A model generated the notes under the pieces. It made no database searches, was not told where the DNA came from, and saw nothing but the letters and a program-made list of their open reading frames with translations. Source: Bombardia bombarda (Eukaryota; Ascomycota; Sordariomycetes; Sordariales; Lasiosphaeriaceae). Taken from it: DNA of 64,000 bases. The stretch is taken from NCBI GenBank assembly GCA_030512295.1, contig JAULSR010000002.1:1984001-2048000 (forward strand), written 5' to 3'. The translations under genes and the position numbers were made by a program. Shown here piece by piece: positions 53,955-64,000 of the stretch; within the stretch, counting starts at the first letter, position 1; the number at the start of each line of letters is the position of its first letter.

Positions 53955-56636
53955 CTACGGCGTCGGAAAAATATTCTGAAAGAAATCCATATTAAAATCC
54001 CCCCAGTACGCATTATTTAGTATCGGACCCGGCGTAAGTCCCATGAGCGACGGGTTGCCCGGCGCAGCCGTCGTCGAAAAAGGCGACAGGCCGGAGCCAG
54101 ACTGACCCGCAGAAGACGACGAGAGGCTTCTTGATGACACGTCAACGCGATCCGTATTCGGCGTGAACAAACCAAAGTTGGTCAGCTCGGCCAACCCGTT
54201 CTGCATTGCTAATACCGCCGCACCTCCCTTGGTAGCGTCCTCCTCACTCTGACGTGTCTGCGGCAGGGCGCCAAACGCGCAGGTGGAAGCACTTGACATG
54301 TCTGTCATCAAGGTGTTGTGCAATCCATTTATAGAATGGTTGTTGTGGTTGTGGGGGGATGCTGAGGAACCACGGCTGTCCCTGTGGCTGCCGCTGCTGC
54401 TGCTGCTGCTGCTGCTGGTGGTGCTCTGCAGCGAGACTCTTGCGAGTCTTTGCGGGGCCTGAGCTGTTGGTCTGAGAAGTGCTTCCCCCACGGCGTCTAG
54501 TGTGTCAATGGCCCACGAGAGGCCCAACTTTAGACGGGTGTAGAAGATGTATGTCAGGTTGTCGTATTGCAGGACCTGTAGTTGGGTGCAGATGGCCCGG
54601 AGAAGGGAGACGTCGGTCTGAGCTGCCGAGTCGTATTCACCGTGTTTAAACAGAAAGGCAAGGTGGAAGGCGACAAGCTCGATGAAGGCGACCATGGGAT
54701 AGTTTCGGAACATGCTGGCTAGTAGGGCCAGTCGTGCTGTGGTCGGTGGCTCTTTGCCTACCTCGAGTAGTAGGCCCAAACTTGAGCGTGCGAGGTCGTA
54801 CATCTTGTGTTGGCTCTGCTCATTGCTGCGCTGGCACCGAAGGACAAGGATCTGTGATACACGGTATCCATAGACCAGCTCCATATGCAGCGGGTTGATG
54901 TCTGATGTGTCATTCACAAAGGATGATGCGAGCAGATCGGCATGCTTCTCGGTGAATCTGTCCATGGAGCTGGTGACGAGCTGTATGTTGCGAGCACGTG
55001 TCTTATTACCAGCACTTACAGCCCTTGGGGTATAGAGGCTTGAGTAAATCTCCTCCCAGATCATCATCATATCGTTGAAGGCGTGGCTGATGGAGCGATC
55101 AGCCTGTCCGGGTCCACAACCAGGGCCAATCTGATGATCTGAATCGGCTAGTAGCAGATCACAAGGCTGACCTGTCATAAAGACGCGCTGCTTATCCATA
55201 GTGTAGAGCACTCGATAGAGTCGCTCTCGCTGCTCGGCAGACCCATGGGAGTCGCTGTTCCGTTCTCTCTGTCGGAGAGCTTTGGATCTGTGAAGACCAA
55301 GGGCACGCCCGACTTGGCAGGCTGCGTTGCATACCCTTTCTGCTGTTGCGGCGTTGTAAAACTCGCGAGCAGCTAGGGTCTGTCACATCAGGGCTATCAG
55401 CATCAGCAGGCCAGGGGGTTGCCAACTCTCGTAGAGTTTACGTAGGGGTGGAGCCAGGTAAGTGGGTACAAGTGTGACTGAGGTACATACCAAGGTTAAA
55501 AGGGCCTGGACATTGGCTACGGTAGGCACCATGAATGCGTCAAGATTGCCGATGGCTCGATCGCAGTTCCTTAAAAATGGCGGCAGAATACCGTCGTTCA
55601 TGCCATGTGAATTAGAATGAGACGCATGGGCGGACAGTATCTCGAGGCCTAGCTCCAAAAGGACAATGTTGTTTGCAATGAGGGCCCATGCTCTGCTCTC
55701 CATCGGCTGCTCGGCGTTATAGTGAACATCAATGGCAGAGCGCAGTTCGACGTCGTTAAATATGGGCGTTCTGGTGTTGATGTTGCGTAGGAAGCCATCG
55801 ACGAACAAATTCACCATTAAGCGTGGAGGGGTGGTGACGGGGTTCATATCGCCCGAGGCAACAGACTCAGGACATGGCGTGTTGAAGGGGAAGTCGTCTA
55901 GCTTCTGTCGGATGATAGCTTTTGTTACGGGATCTTGGAGCGCGCGCGAGATAAAAAATGCATCTTCTGCGTCGGGATTTTCCACGTGCTCGTGGGACGC
56001 AAGGAGAGGGCCATTGATCTGGCGCAACAGTGTTCTGATCAAGACGGGAGGTGCCGGGTAGCTATAGAGACGCTCGCTGCCCTGGTCAAACTCGATTGTC
56101 TCACACAAGGGCTCGTTTGTGGTTTGACAATCGGGTGGTGGCGATTCATGCCCAGCGCTGGCCTGTGTGGAGTCAAAAGCCTCGAATCTGGGCAAGGTCA
56201 AGTCATCGTCGCTGGATCGAGCTGATTGCTGATTGACATCAGAGGAGCGAGATTGTGCGGCGGCAATCTGGCGGGTGAGCTTGGTGAGGGTGCCCAGGGT
56301 CTCGTCGACATGGTCGAGATGCTTAAGCACGACGGAGAATTCGTGTCGCAGCTGCTGTGTATGGTTGACGCGTCTGATGGTATTCGACGAGCTGCACTCG
56401 GCGCCTGATTTGCGGCAGTTTGAGCACTCGGGCTGGAGGCGGTCGCAGCGGACCTTGCGCAGTCGGCATTGGTCGCAGGCAACGGTGAGGGGCGCAGGCT
56501 CGTCGCTGCTCTCGTTGCTGGATCGCTGGCGTTTGCGCATGCCGTCTGTGCGTGTCGCTGACCCCGAATCGCTGTCCGGGTCAGGCGGTGGTGATGGCTG
56601 GGCGTCGTGACGCGGGTTTTGGCCAAGGACAAACAT
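53955..56636 (-). CDS. Zn2Cys6 transcription factor with fungal-specific regulatory domain
   Basis: Exons on the minus strand are 56636-55491 and 55379-53955 (GTATGT donor, GACAG acceptor, phase 0), giving 856 residues. The binuclear zinc cluster is intact: Cys54, 57, 64, 71, 74 and 81 in CDQCRLRKVRCDRLQPECSN-CRKSGAEC (C-x2-C-x6-C-x6-C-x2-C-x6-C). A linker and coiled coil (LKHLDHVDETLGTLTKLTRQ) follow. The middle regulatory domain includes AAREFYNAATAERVCNAACQ, GRALGLHRS, and ERLYRVLYTMDKQRVFMTGQ. A Ser run from a CTG microsatellite lies near residue 735. It is probably the pathway activator, binding CGG-type sites in the divergent promoters. Start 56636 is the first ATG of the continuous frame close to the zinc cluster. 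Confidence 0.93.
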
Positions 56637-59600
56637 CAAGGGACGATGACGAGGGGCAGGCAGCCCACCTCGGCTTATGTAACTGCGGTCGGGTCGGGTT
56701 GGGTTGGTGGTGGCGGGGAAGTCGCTAGGTGGGAAGAACTTGGCAAAAGTTAAAGCAGAGGGCGGCTTGGGCGGCCACGCTGTGGGTAAAATAACCTTGC
56801 CAGGATTAGGTAAGTTGGTTAAGGTATTACACCTTTTTTCTCTTTGATTACATAAATTGGCCCAGCAATGGCAAATGTCTACCAACAACGGAAACAGAGA
56901 CGAGGTGCTGATTGATTCCCTCCCGGATGGTACGGAATATCCCAGCGAGCCTCAAGGGTTCTAGGCAACTACACATGCCCGGGCCTTTTATAAACTTAGC
57001 TGGATACCAACGTCTTGTATACGCCCACATTTATTCGCTCCTAGTCTAGTGAGTTTCTAAGTACACGTTCTTCGTGTAAGCTGCATCATGCATCTTATAG
57101 AGCTAAGTAAGTACCACATTCCTCCTTATCTTTGACGCCGGACTTATCAATGTGGATTCAGGTACCACAGCAGTCAGCGGCCGCTTGGACCAACAAGGGA
57201 GCACCAACAATACCTTATTGCGGCTAGCTAAAACAGCCATTGGATTGTCCATCCATTTGATGGTTCTCTGTCGGCGCTAATGGTAAAAAAACAAGCTTCC
57301 ATCTGCGTTGCCGCCATGTTACGTCTTGGCACCCAGCGCCACCTCATCACCACGCTTTCAAAGGATTTCACGCAAGCCTGGCATGGGAGTTTGGTGTGTC
57401 GGCGGTTGAACATCAAACCGTCTTACCGCCATCGTTCTGATTATGGCTGTTCGTCTAGCTACTATCGTCCCTTTTGTTTTCTTGTTTGTTTTTGATTTCC
57501 ATGACATATGGCAGGATGAGGCAGGTACTGCTCATGCCGCCGCCAGGAGATAGAGTACCTATTGGCCTGATTCCAGCCTGAATCAATGATGCACTTGGCG
57601 GTGTGAAAAGCATTTGACTGGTTCAATATGCTACCTCGTCCCGTGGTCACCAAGTTCAGTATAGCGAATTTGGATTTGGCAATAATCCCTTGTTTTAGGG
57701 CGTCTGAATAGGGGTCCAGCCGACGTCCCTTGGACCTTGTTTAATGCAACTGCAAGCCTACTGTGGTAGGGTAATGCACTTTAGCGGGGATGAACTTCGT
57801 GCCAACACAATCACTTGTTTGTGATCTGGTTCCCATACAAGTCTAGGAATTGGCCAAGCGTCCATTAGTCTCACCGACCGATCGACCTACTTCAATTAAT
57901 ATGACTGAACTGGTGATTGTCCAAATAATTCATAGATACCTTTACATGAGCTGACAAGATTGCCTACCTACGTAAATGTGGTTAGAGGGTGAGTGAGACT
58001 ATCAAATTTTTATCCTAAATATTTGTGCTTATCTTCTAGGAAGATATATTATCTACCTTAGGTAAGTTAGGTAGTGTAATGGATGCAACCAATAGAAGGA
58101 GCATGGTCTTTACTACCATGCTCTAACCCGTTCACTCGGGGTTAACCGGCTACTTATCTCGGCACTTGTGATTCGATGTAATCAAGATGCGACTCGTACC
58201 TACTAGTTCTAGTATTCGGCTGAATTTAATCCCTGAGATTTACCTGATCGACCTGGGATGGCCATGAAGGATTTTCACACCCCACACGACATATCTCCAT
58301 CTGCATACCTACTGTAATGTGATTGGGTTTATTGGTGGAGAGCTCTCTCCTTATTCTGAGATGAACAACGGATGAGCTGTGGAAAATATCTTCAAGATGG
58401 ATGGTAGGTATGCATCAAAGACGTAAAATACCTAATCGCCACTATTGAAGCGTCGTTAACCCGCCCAGGATTGGCGCTAATGTATGTTGGACGCTTTCAA
58501 ACCTGACCAGTACTGATTACCAGCTCAGAAATCCGTGGCTTGTGGCAACTATGAGCATCTGATACGGGTGGTCCCGGAGGATGGTAAATGTTTGGGTACG
58601 GTGGCTGCTTCAGTGTTGCTGCAACTATACTATACCTATTGGGTTTCCTACCGCTCATGTTTGTACCGGTTCCTCAGGACAGGACGACAAGACCGGACTT
58701 TCCCATCTGGTCTCGGTATTAGAAGAAAAATAGTAGATTGCTAGACGCTTTATGTGATGTCGGGATTATGTATCAAGTTCTATAAGGAATTGTCTGGTGA
58801 TACATATAGCTTCGTGTTTACAATGATATGTATTCATCTCTCACATCAATAACTGGCGGGAAACAAGACGTCTTCATCCATGCCAAGCCCGTAACTGTCC
58901 GCTCCCGCATCCTGCATACAACCCCATTTCATCTCTCATTGCCTCTGTCTCTCTTTTTTTTTTTTCTGCAGCTGGAGGTTTTATTGTGGCCCGGTATGGT
59001 AACCCTTCACGGGAGCGGGCCGCGATGTGGCGTGATAAGAAAGAAAGCTTAACATGGATAGTATTGGACAAGAGCATCGGGGAAGCTAAAATTGTACCCG
59101 CGGTCTAGACTAGAGGCATGGGCATTATAATACATGCCAAGCTCGCAACAAAATCCTAATTCCTGTGCGGCGTGCTGCTACCGCCAATGTGGCGCCGCAT
59201 TCGTCGAAAAAAACACAACTTGGATCAAACTCGGGCAAATTAAAGGTTGTTTACCTTATGTACTGGATTTCAATGTTGATAGACATTCCCGCCACATAGT
59301 CATTTGCTCAGGTGATTTGTTTCGCTTCCTTGTTTAGCAAATCAGGTTTACTCATGGTGTGTCGCACAACGTCACTTTTATCCATTCCTTCATCCTATGT
59401 CCTCAAGGTTGTCTCGATCTTTGACGCCAAACCGTCACCGGAGTTGTAATAACAGGAGACGGGGGGTTGTCGATCAAATGACAGGAAGAGTATTGTCATA
59501 TCCAATCCCTTATCTTGCTGCGCTTACTACGTACTGGAGAGAAATGTCGCATCATGCTTATTGAGCAGTTGGCGGTATGGAAGGAGTGGAGCACGCGCTT

Positions 59601-62274
59601 CCTTCCTCCTTTCGCGGCCACCGTCCATATGCACTTTCCATATGCACTTTCCTTGTACGAAATTAGGTCTTTGCCACCTTCCTCAAGATGGGGTGGGTGC
59701 CTGTCATCAGCAACCCTAACTCCGCGGGGCTTTAGCCTAAGACCTATGGACTTCGACTTTAGGCCATGGAAACAAACACACTGCCTTAGCTACCTGCGTA
59801 GCAAACCCGGGGTGCTTTGCTGATGCCTCATGTCCGGATGCATCGGCTCCCCTGGAACAGACACGACAACTTCGTTACGACTTTATTCAGGAGCTACACT
59901 AAGGTACGTAATGCACCTAGAAAGCTGACGGTTTACTCCGTACACTAGGCCCTTTTCTAGGCCCTTTTCTACAAGAACAGCTGCAAGCAGGCCCAGCCCT
60001 CGCATCCGCATCCCTTGAAAGGGCTAACCGGCGACCCCCACTGGCCAGCTTAGGTCGCCATAGGTTGGCCGCCGCATCGCCAATTTGTATCTGCATCAGG
60101 CAACCGCCATCACTAGGTGAGACCAGAAACGTGTGCCACTCGGTACTTCGGATCCGACTGGCGAGCTGGTGCAAAACTCAGCTATTCACCATCCCGTCTA
60201 CTATGAACCTGCGACGTGCATGCCCCGTGTCTCATTCAGCATCCGCCTGCACGGCGAAACATATGTGTACAACTAACTCAAAATTGACCAACAAGAAAAT
60301 GGTGGCGACAAAAGACCATACTTAGAGTACTCGGGGTTTATAGACACTGATCGCAATGCCCCGATCAGGAGAGAGGTTGTGTCGACGGTCAACTTTTTAA
60401 ACATACGTGTTGATAACAGTCTACAAAACTCAGATATCACCTATTCCAGACACATATACGTACGCATACCTAAGCTTCCTTCCAACTGGCCGAGCTTCGG
60501 TTTCATCATATATCTCCCAAGCCATGGCCCTGGCGAGGTGATCAACAGCCGATCTTTCCATACAAAGACTCTGACATCCATCAGGAATAAGCTTAACAAG
60601 ATGTCAAGCCGAGAGGGTGCTGCACAGTGAAAACTCCCGTGGCTTGGAATGTCACTCTCAATCCCTAAGCTTTCGCCAATGGCACCATATGTGCACCTCG
60701 AGTGAATGTTCTAGTCAAATATCCTGATCTTTACTGATTAGTTGATGCATAGAGACCCTCCGGATAGAACCGACCCGGTAAGCCGAAGACGCGGTCCATT
60801 CGTCTGCGGTTGCATTACATTGTCCAAGATTACGAACAGGCCAATCGTGAATCGTCCAGCACGATTACCGTGTATCAGACGCAGGAAAATGGATCTAGCA
60901 TGCATGCATGCTCATCTACCTGGTATTAATCACTTCGTAGGGTGACGATTACTGTCTCTCTATTGTTTGGTTCCATTCTCACTTATCCCTGGCGGATGCA
61001 GGACACCCTAGTTCCAAGCTACTGTACTTTGAAACCCACCTACCGATTTATGGAAAGTCCAATACATGGAAGTTTTAGCATTGAAATACTACGAAAACTG
61101 CGAAAGCCTACCACCTACTACTTATCTACTGAATTCTTGATAAGACCATGGTATGTTAATCGATGCAAGGATTAATACCAGTTAGTCGGAAATGTACGTA
61201 CACGCCATCTAATATTCAATCTTCAAGCCATCTACTCACCACCTACCATATTATCAATATTTTACATCACATTATAAGAGCGCTTAGCTACTGTCACACT
61301 TAGGTTACCTACCTACTGTACATGCATGGTATGCCAAGAGCCAACTATTTACCCAAGGTAGTAAGGTGAATTCTGTATCCTGGGTTGATAAAAGTCCATG
61401 CTGCTACGAGGATGCAGCCGTGCTTACATCTGGCAAAGGTCGAACAAAAGTAAATGACGCGATATAGCGTGATAGCAACAACGGTTTTGGCAACAATACC
61501 GCGGCTTGAACCAGTTCACTTCGTAACCATGGTTCAAAAGATCCTACATGGATTAAAGTATGCCACAGTGACTTAAAAGGTACCATGCCTGCAGCACACC
61601 AAGGCACTAACCCTCACGCCATATCCAGCTGGGCACTGAACTAGATATCCAGATATCTTAAACATGGGTGGTGTATAGGATCCATAGTCTTCAAGTTATA
61701 GAAAGGTAGTATATGCAATTCAGGAGGATTGCCATCCTCGCATTCGTTTACCGACTAATTCTATCTATGATGCTATCCTCGCTTTCGTTTAGGTACCGAT
61801 AAACCCTATCCCCAATCTTCAATTTTACAGAACCATCTATCTGCAATTGCATAAGGCAGGTACTTACATAATATGAGGCCTGCCCTTCCAAAAAAGGGAA
61901 GCATTCGGAGCTCAAGGATACTAGCCTAGACTAAACCCGGACACATTACCGACGTGCTTTTCCCCTCCCGTCCCGAGACATACATGTCTATGTCAGGGGT
62001 TCATGTGAATGACAGGGCAAAGTACCTAAATGAATCGAACATGATAATACCTTAGCGCATGAACCTTGGTCTGATCACTCTGTAACCTATGTAGTATGCA
62101 GTCAACCCACCTGCACCCTCCCTCCCGCACCCACCTTCACATACCAGGTCTGCCTATCCACACACACACACACACACACACACCATCCTCCATCCTCCAT
62201 CATCTAATCTAATCACACCAAAAAAAATCGCAGCAAACCTCCCAAAATCTCACACACCACCTCCCCCCTCCACG
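56637..62274. other. Gene-free gap between regulator and FAS alpha
   Basis: 5.6 kb with no supportable coding sequence on either strand. Open frames stay below about 105 codons and lack conserved features. It is moderately AT-rich with many TAGGTA/CTACCTAC strings, a duplicated 14-mer (TTTCCATATGCACT) near 59625-59655, a duplicated GGCCCTTTTCTA near 59946-59970, and a (CA)n run at the right end. It may hold the regulator promoter, decayed sequence or an unseen non-coding RNA. Confidence 0.45.
62159..62182. repeat. (CA)12 microsatellite
   Basis: Twelve uninterrupted CA units about 90 nt beyond the stop codon of the FAS alpha gene, followed by short CATCCTC repeats. Confidence 0.95.
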
Positions 62275-64000
62275 TTACATCATCGCCCCAGGATCCAAAA
62301 ACACCTTCTCGCCGCCCAACCCCCTTTCGTCCCAAGCCGACTGCTCCTTCACCTTGACCACGCTATTCGTCATCATCGCTGCCTGGAATGCCCTATCCAC
62401 CCGCACACGCCTTGCCTCGACCTTTACCCGGTACTCGTCAAACTCACCCGCCTCCAGCGCCGCAAACAGCGCTCTGGGGGTAACCCCAATTACGATCCCG
62501 CCCTTCTGTCCAAACCCAAACGACGTCAGCATAAACGCCTTGATCTGGCCCCGCGGGAGCTGCATCGCCTCGGAGGGGTACACGAGATGGGTGAACCCGC
62601 GCAGCGCCGCATCTACATCATCAGCGTTGGGGTTGCCGGGAACGAGTCCCGACCCCAGCACCTGCAGACAGCCATTGAGCATCCAGGCGCCGGCGCCGCC
62701 CTTGGGATGGCCTGTGAGGTGCTTTTGGCAGATAACAAGCAGCGGGTTGCCGGCGGCGCGGCCGAGGTGCGCCATCTGCTGGTTGATGACAGAGCTCTCG
62801 TTCTTGTCGTTGGCCTTGGTCGAGGTGCCGTGGAAAGAGGCGACGGCAATGTCATCGATGGTCAGCCCCCACACTGTCAGGGCCGCCCGCATGGGAGCGA
62901 TGGATGGGTCGAGCTGGCGGATGCCGTCCCCGTTCCACATCCACTGAGCATCTGACTTCCGACAAGACGATGCCGATTCGACCATTTGCTTATGCGCGGC
63001 ATCTGCCTCGGCTCGAATGCCTTTACTGTGTGCTGACGTGCTGCTGGCCAGCTGTGCCCGTTTCCAAACCTCGATAAAGGCCAGCTCCTGCTCCAGTCTC
63101 GACCGGCGGTAATGGATGTCCAGGAGAGGGGAGCGTGTCGCTGCAGGCGATTCTCGTGCCGCGGTGAGTACTCCCTGACCTGGTGCTGGTACTGAGCGAC
63201 TCACGTTATCGCCAGCCATTTGTGTGTAGGCGACGATGGCGTAGATGGGCAAGCCCATGCGAAGTGCCAGTTCGGCGCTCATGACAATCTGAACACCACA
63301 TCCAGCCGACTCTACAAAGCCGGCGCGAGACGATGCTGTCGGCCGCGACATTTGCGAAGGGAGATATCCCTTAGCCGTTTCCGCCTCCGAAACCATGGTG
63401 GCCTTCATGTTGGAAAACTCATGCGCGACCTCTTCCTGCAGATCGTCAGTGCCACCAACGAGGGCAACCTTAACGCGCCGAGACTTTATCCCCTCGCAGG
63501 CATTGTCGAGAGATTCAACTGATGTGGCACAGGTGCCCGTGGGTGTTTTGATAGGTCCTGTTGCCCCAAAAAGAAGCATGTTCGTCCAAGCCGCCATCGA
63601 GTTCAGGAACGTCTCTTGCAGAATATCGCCCTGCACTGGCTCATCGCGGTAACGGTGACGGTACATGTCTCGCATGGACTTAAGACCACCCGCTCCCGAT
63701 CCAATGCAGTTCTCCAGTTCCGAGGTGTGGATGTACTGGTAAAGCTCGTAAGGATCTTCGATGCCGGCGCTATACATGGCCTCACAGACGCAGCACAGCA
63801 CATATAGTGTTATGGGATCGACTTGGGAAATAATATCTTCTGGAATCCCATAGGTGGCTGCGTTCCAGCCTTTAGGAAGCTGTGCGGCGACACCTTGGTG
63901 CCCGGTGCTGGCTTTGGGAATGAGGAATGTCGCGCCGCGCTTGACGATGACAGTCCAGGTTTGTGAGTCGGCAGATCCTTTGGGGAAGGTGCTTACTTTG
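62275..64000 (-). CDS. Fatty acid synthase alpha subunit, C-terminal part (5' end outside window)
   Basis: The frame is open from the right edge to TAA at 62275-62277, about 574 codons. It begins within the ketosynthase domain (TFPKGSADSQTWTVIVKRGA, YGIPEDIISQVDPITLYVL). It carries the active-site Cys in GPIKTPTGTCATSVESLDNA (codon 63531-63529) and catalytic His in VASFHGTSTKANDKNES and KHLTGHPKGGAGAWMLNG. After VIGVTPRALFAALEAGEFDE it ends LGGEKVFLDPGAMM, exactly where the phosphopantetheinyl transferase domain starts in primary FAS alpha. That domain is absent, as reported for some secondary-metabolism FAS alpha subunits. The ACP and ketoreductase domains should lie beyond 64 kb. It partners with the FAS beta at 32-38.8 kb. 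Confidence 0.95.
   Translation of the reverse strand, partial: KVSTFPKGSADSQTWTVIVKRGATFLIPKASTGHQGVAAQLPKGWNAATYGIPEDIISQVDPITLYVLCCVCEAMYSAGIEDPYELYQYIHTSELENCIGSGAGGLKSMRDMYRHRYRDEPVQGDILQETFLNSMAAWTNMLLFGATGPIKTPTGTCATSVESLDNACEGIKSRRVKVALVGGTDDLQEEVAHEFSNMKATMVSEAETAKGYLPSQMSRPTASSRAGFVESAGCGVQIVMSAELALRMGLPIYAIVAYTQMAGDNVSRSVPAPGQGVLTAARESPAATRSPLLDIHYRRSRLEQELAFIEVWKRAQLASSTSAHSKGIRAEADAAHKQMVESASSCRKSDAQWMWNGDGIRQLDPSIAPMRAALTVWGLTIDDIAVASFHGTSTKANDKNESSVINQQMAHLGRAAGNPLLVICQKHLTGHPKGGAGAWMLNGCLQVLGSGLVPGNPNADDVDAALRGFTHLVYPSEAMQLPRGQIKAFMLTSFGFGQKGGIVIGVTPRALFAALEAGEFDEYRVKVEARRVRVDRAFQAAMMTNSVVKVKEQSAWDERGLGGEKVFLDPGAMM

Noticed and set aside
32177..64000. Aflatoxin/sterigmatocystin-type FAS locus
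   Set aside because: There is no polyketide synthase or associated oxygenase set in the visible part; PrpD and CAD homologues point to alkylcitrate chemistry instead.
1..64000. CRISPR arrays, bacterial operons or insertion sequences
   Set aside because: No regularly spaced repeats, ribosome-binding-site patterns or transposase genes were seen; the DNA is eukaryotic with spliceosomal introns.

Overview
The window reads as nuclear DNA of a filamentous ascomycete (Pezizomycotina, probably a Sordariomycete). The evidence is many short GT-AG introns, split fatty acid synthase alpha/beta genes, a Zn2Cys6 regulator, a HET-domain protein, a tRNA with an intron after position 37, and long intergenic stretches rich in CTACCTAC/TAGGTAG strings. 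All exon joins were made by hand from splice signals and reading frame.

Left part (1-32 kb), general and accessory genes: a small conserved polar protein (0.4-0.6 kb), a coiled-coil protein (1.9-3.3 kb), an MFS drug/proton antiporter with a G-rich minisatellite in its intron (4.1-6.0 kb), two truncated gene ends facing each other (7.1-7.6 kb), an unrecognised protein (8.1-9.4 kb), a fungal AAA ATPase (9.8-11.6 kb), a HET-domain protein (12.4-14.4 kb), tRNA-Ala(UGC) (14.84 kb), a dioxygenase-like gene relic (15.4-15.9 kb), a large disordered protein (20.0-22.9 kb), a single-pass membrane glycoprotein (24.1-25.3 kb), a GPI-anchored PQQ sugar dehydrogenase-like protein (27.1-28.7 kb) and an arylamine N-acetyltransferase (30.8-31.7 kb). 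The AAA, HET and membrane-glycoprotein genes are each interrupted only by one-base changes in homopolymer runs, which may be assembly errors.

Right part (32-64 kb), a biosynthetic gene cluster: complete FAS beta subunit, 2-methylcitrate dehydratase-like PrpD, cis-aconitate decarboxylase-like protein, SMP-30-type lactonase, TauD-type Fe(II)/2-oxoglutarate dioxygenase, two MFS transporters, a Zn2Cys6 regulator and, after a 5.6 kb gene-free gap, the C-terminal part of a FAS alpha subunit that runs off the right edge. The FAS alpha ends just after its ketosynthase domain and has no phosphopantetheinyl transferase domain.

Inferred joint function: the dedicated FAS makes a medium-chain acyl thioester. 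An alkylcitrate synthase (not in the window, expected beyond 64 kb) would condense it with oxaloacetate. PrpD would dehydrate the alkylcitrate to an alkyl-aconitate and the CAD homologue would decarboxylate this to an alkyl-itaconate. The dioxygenase would hydroxylate it and the lactonase would act on lactone closure or opening. This is the logic of the sporothriolide family (furofurandiones and alkylitaconic acids) known from Hypoxylaceae. The exact product and chain length cannot be read from the sequence.
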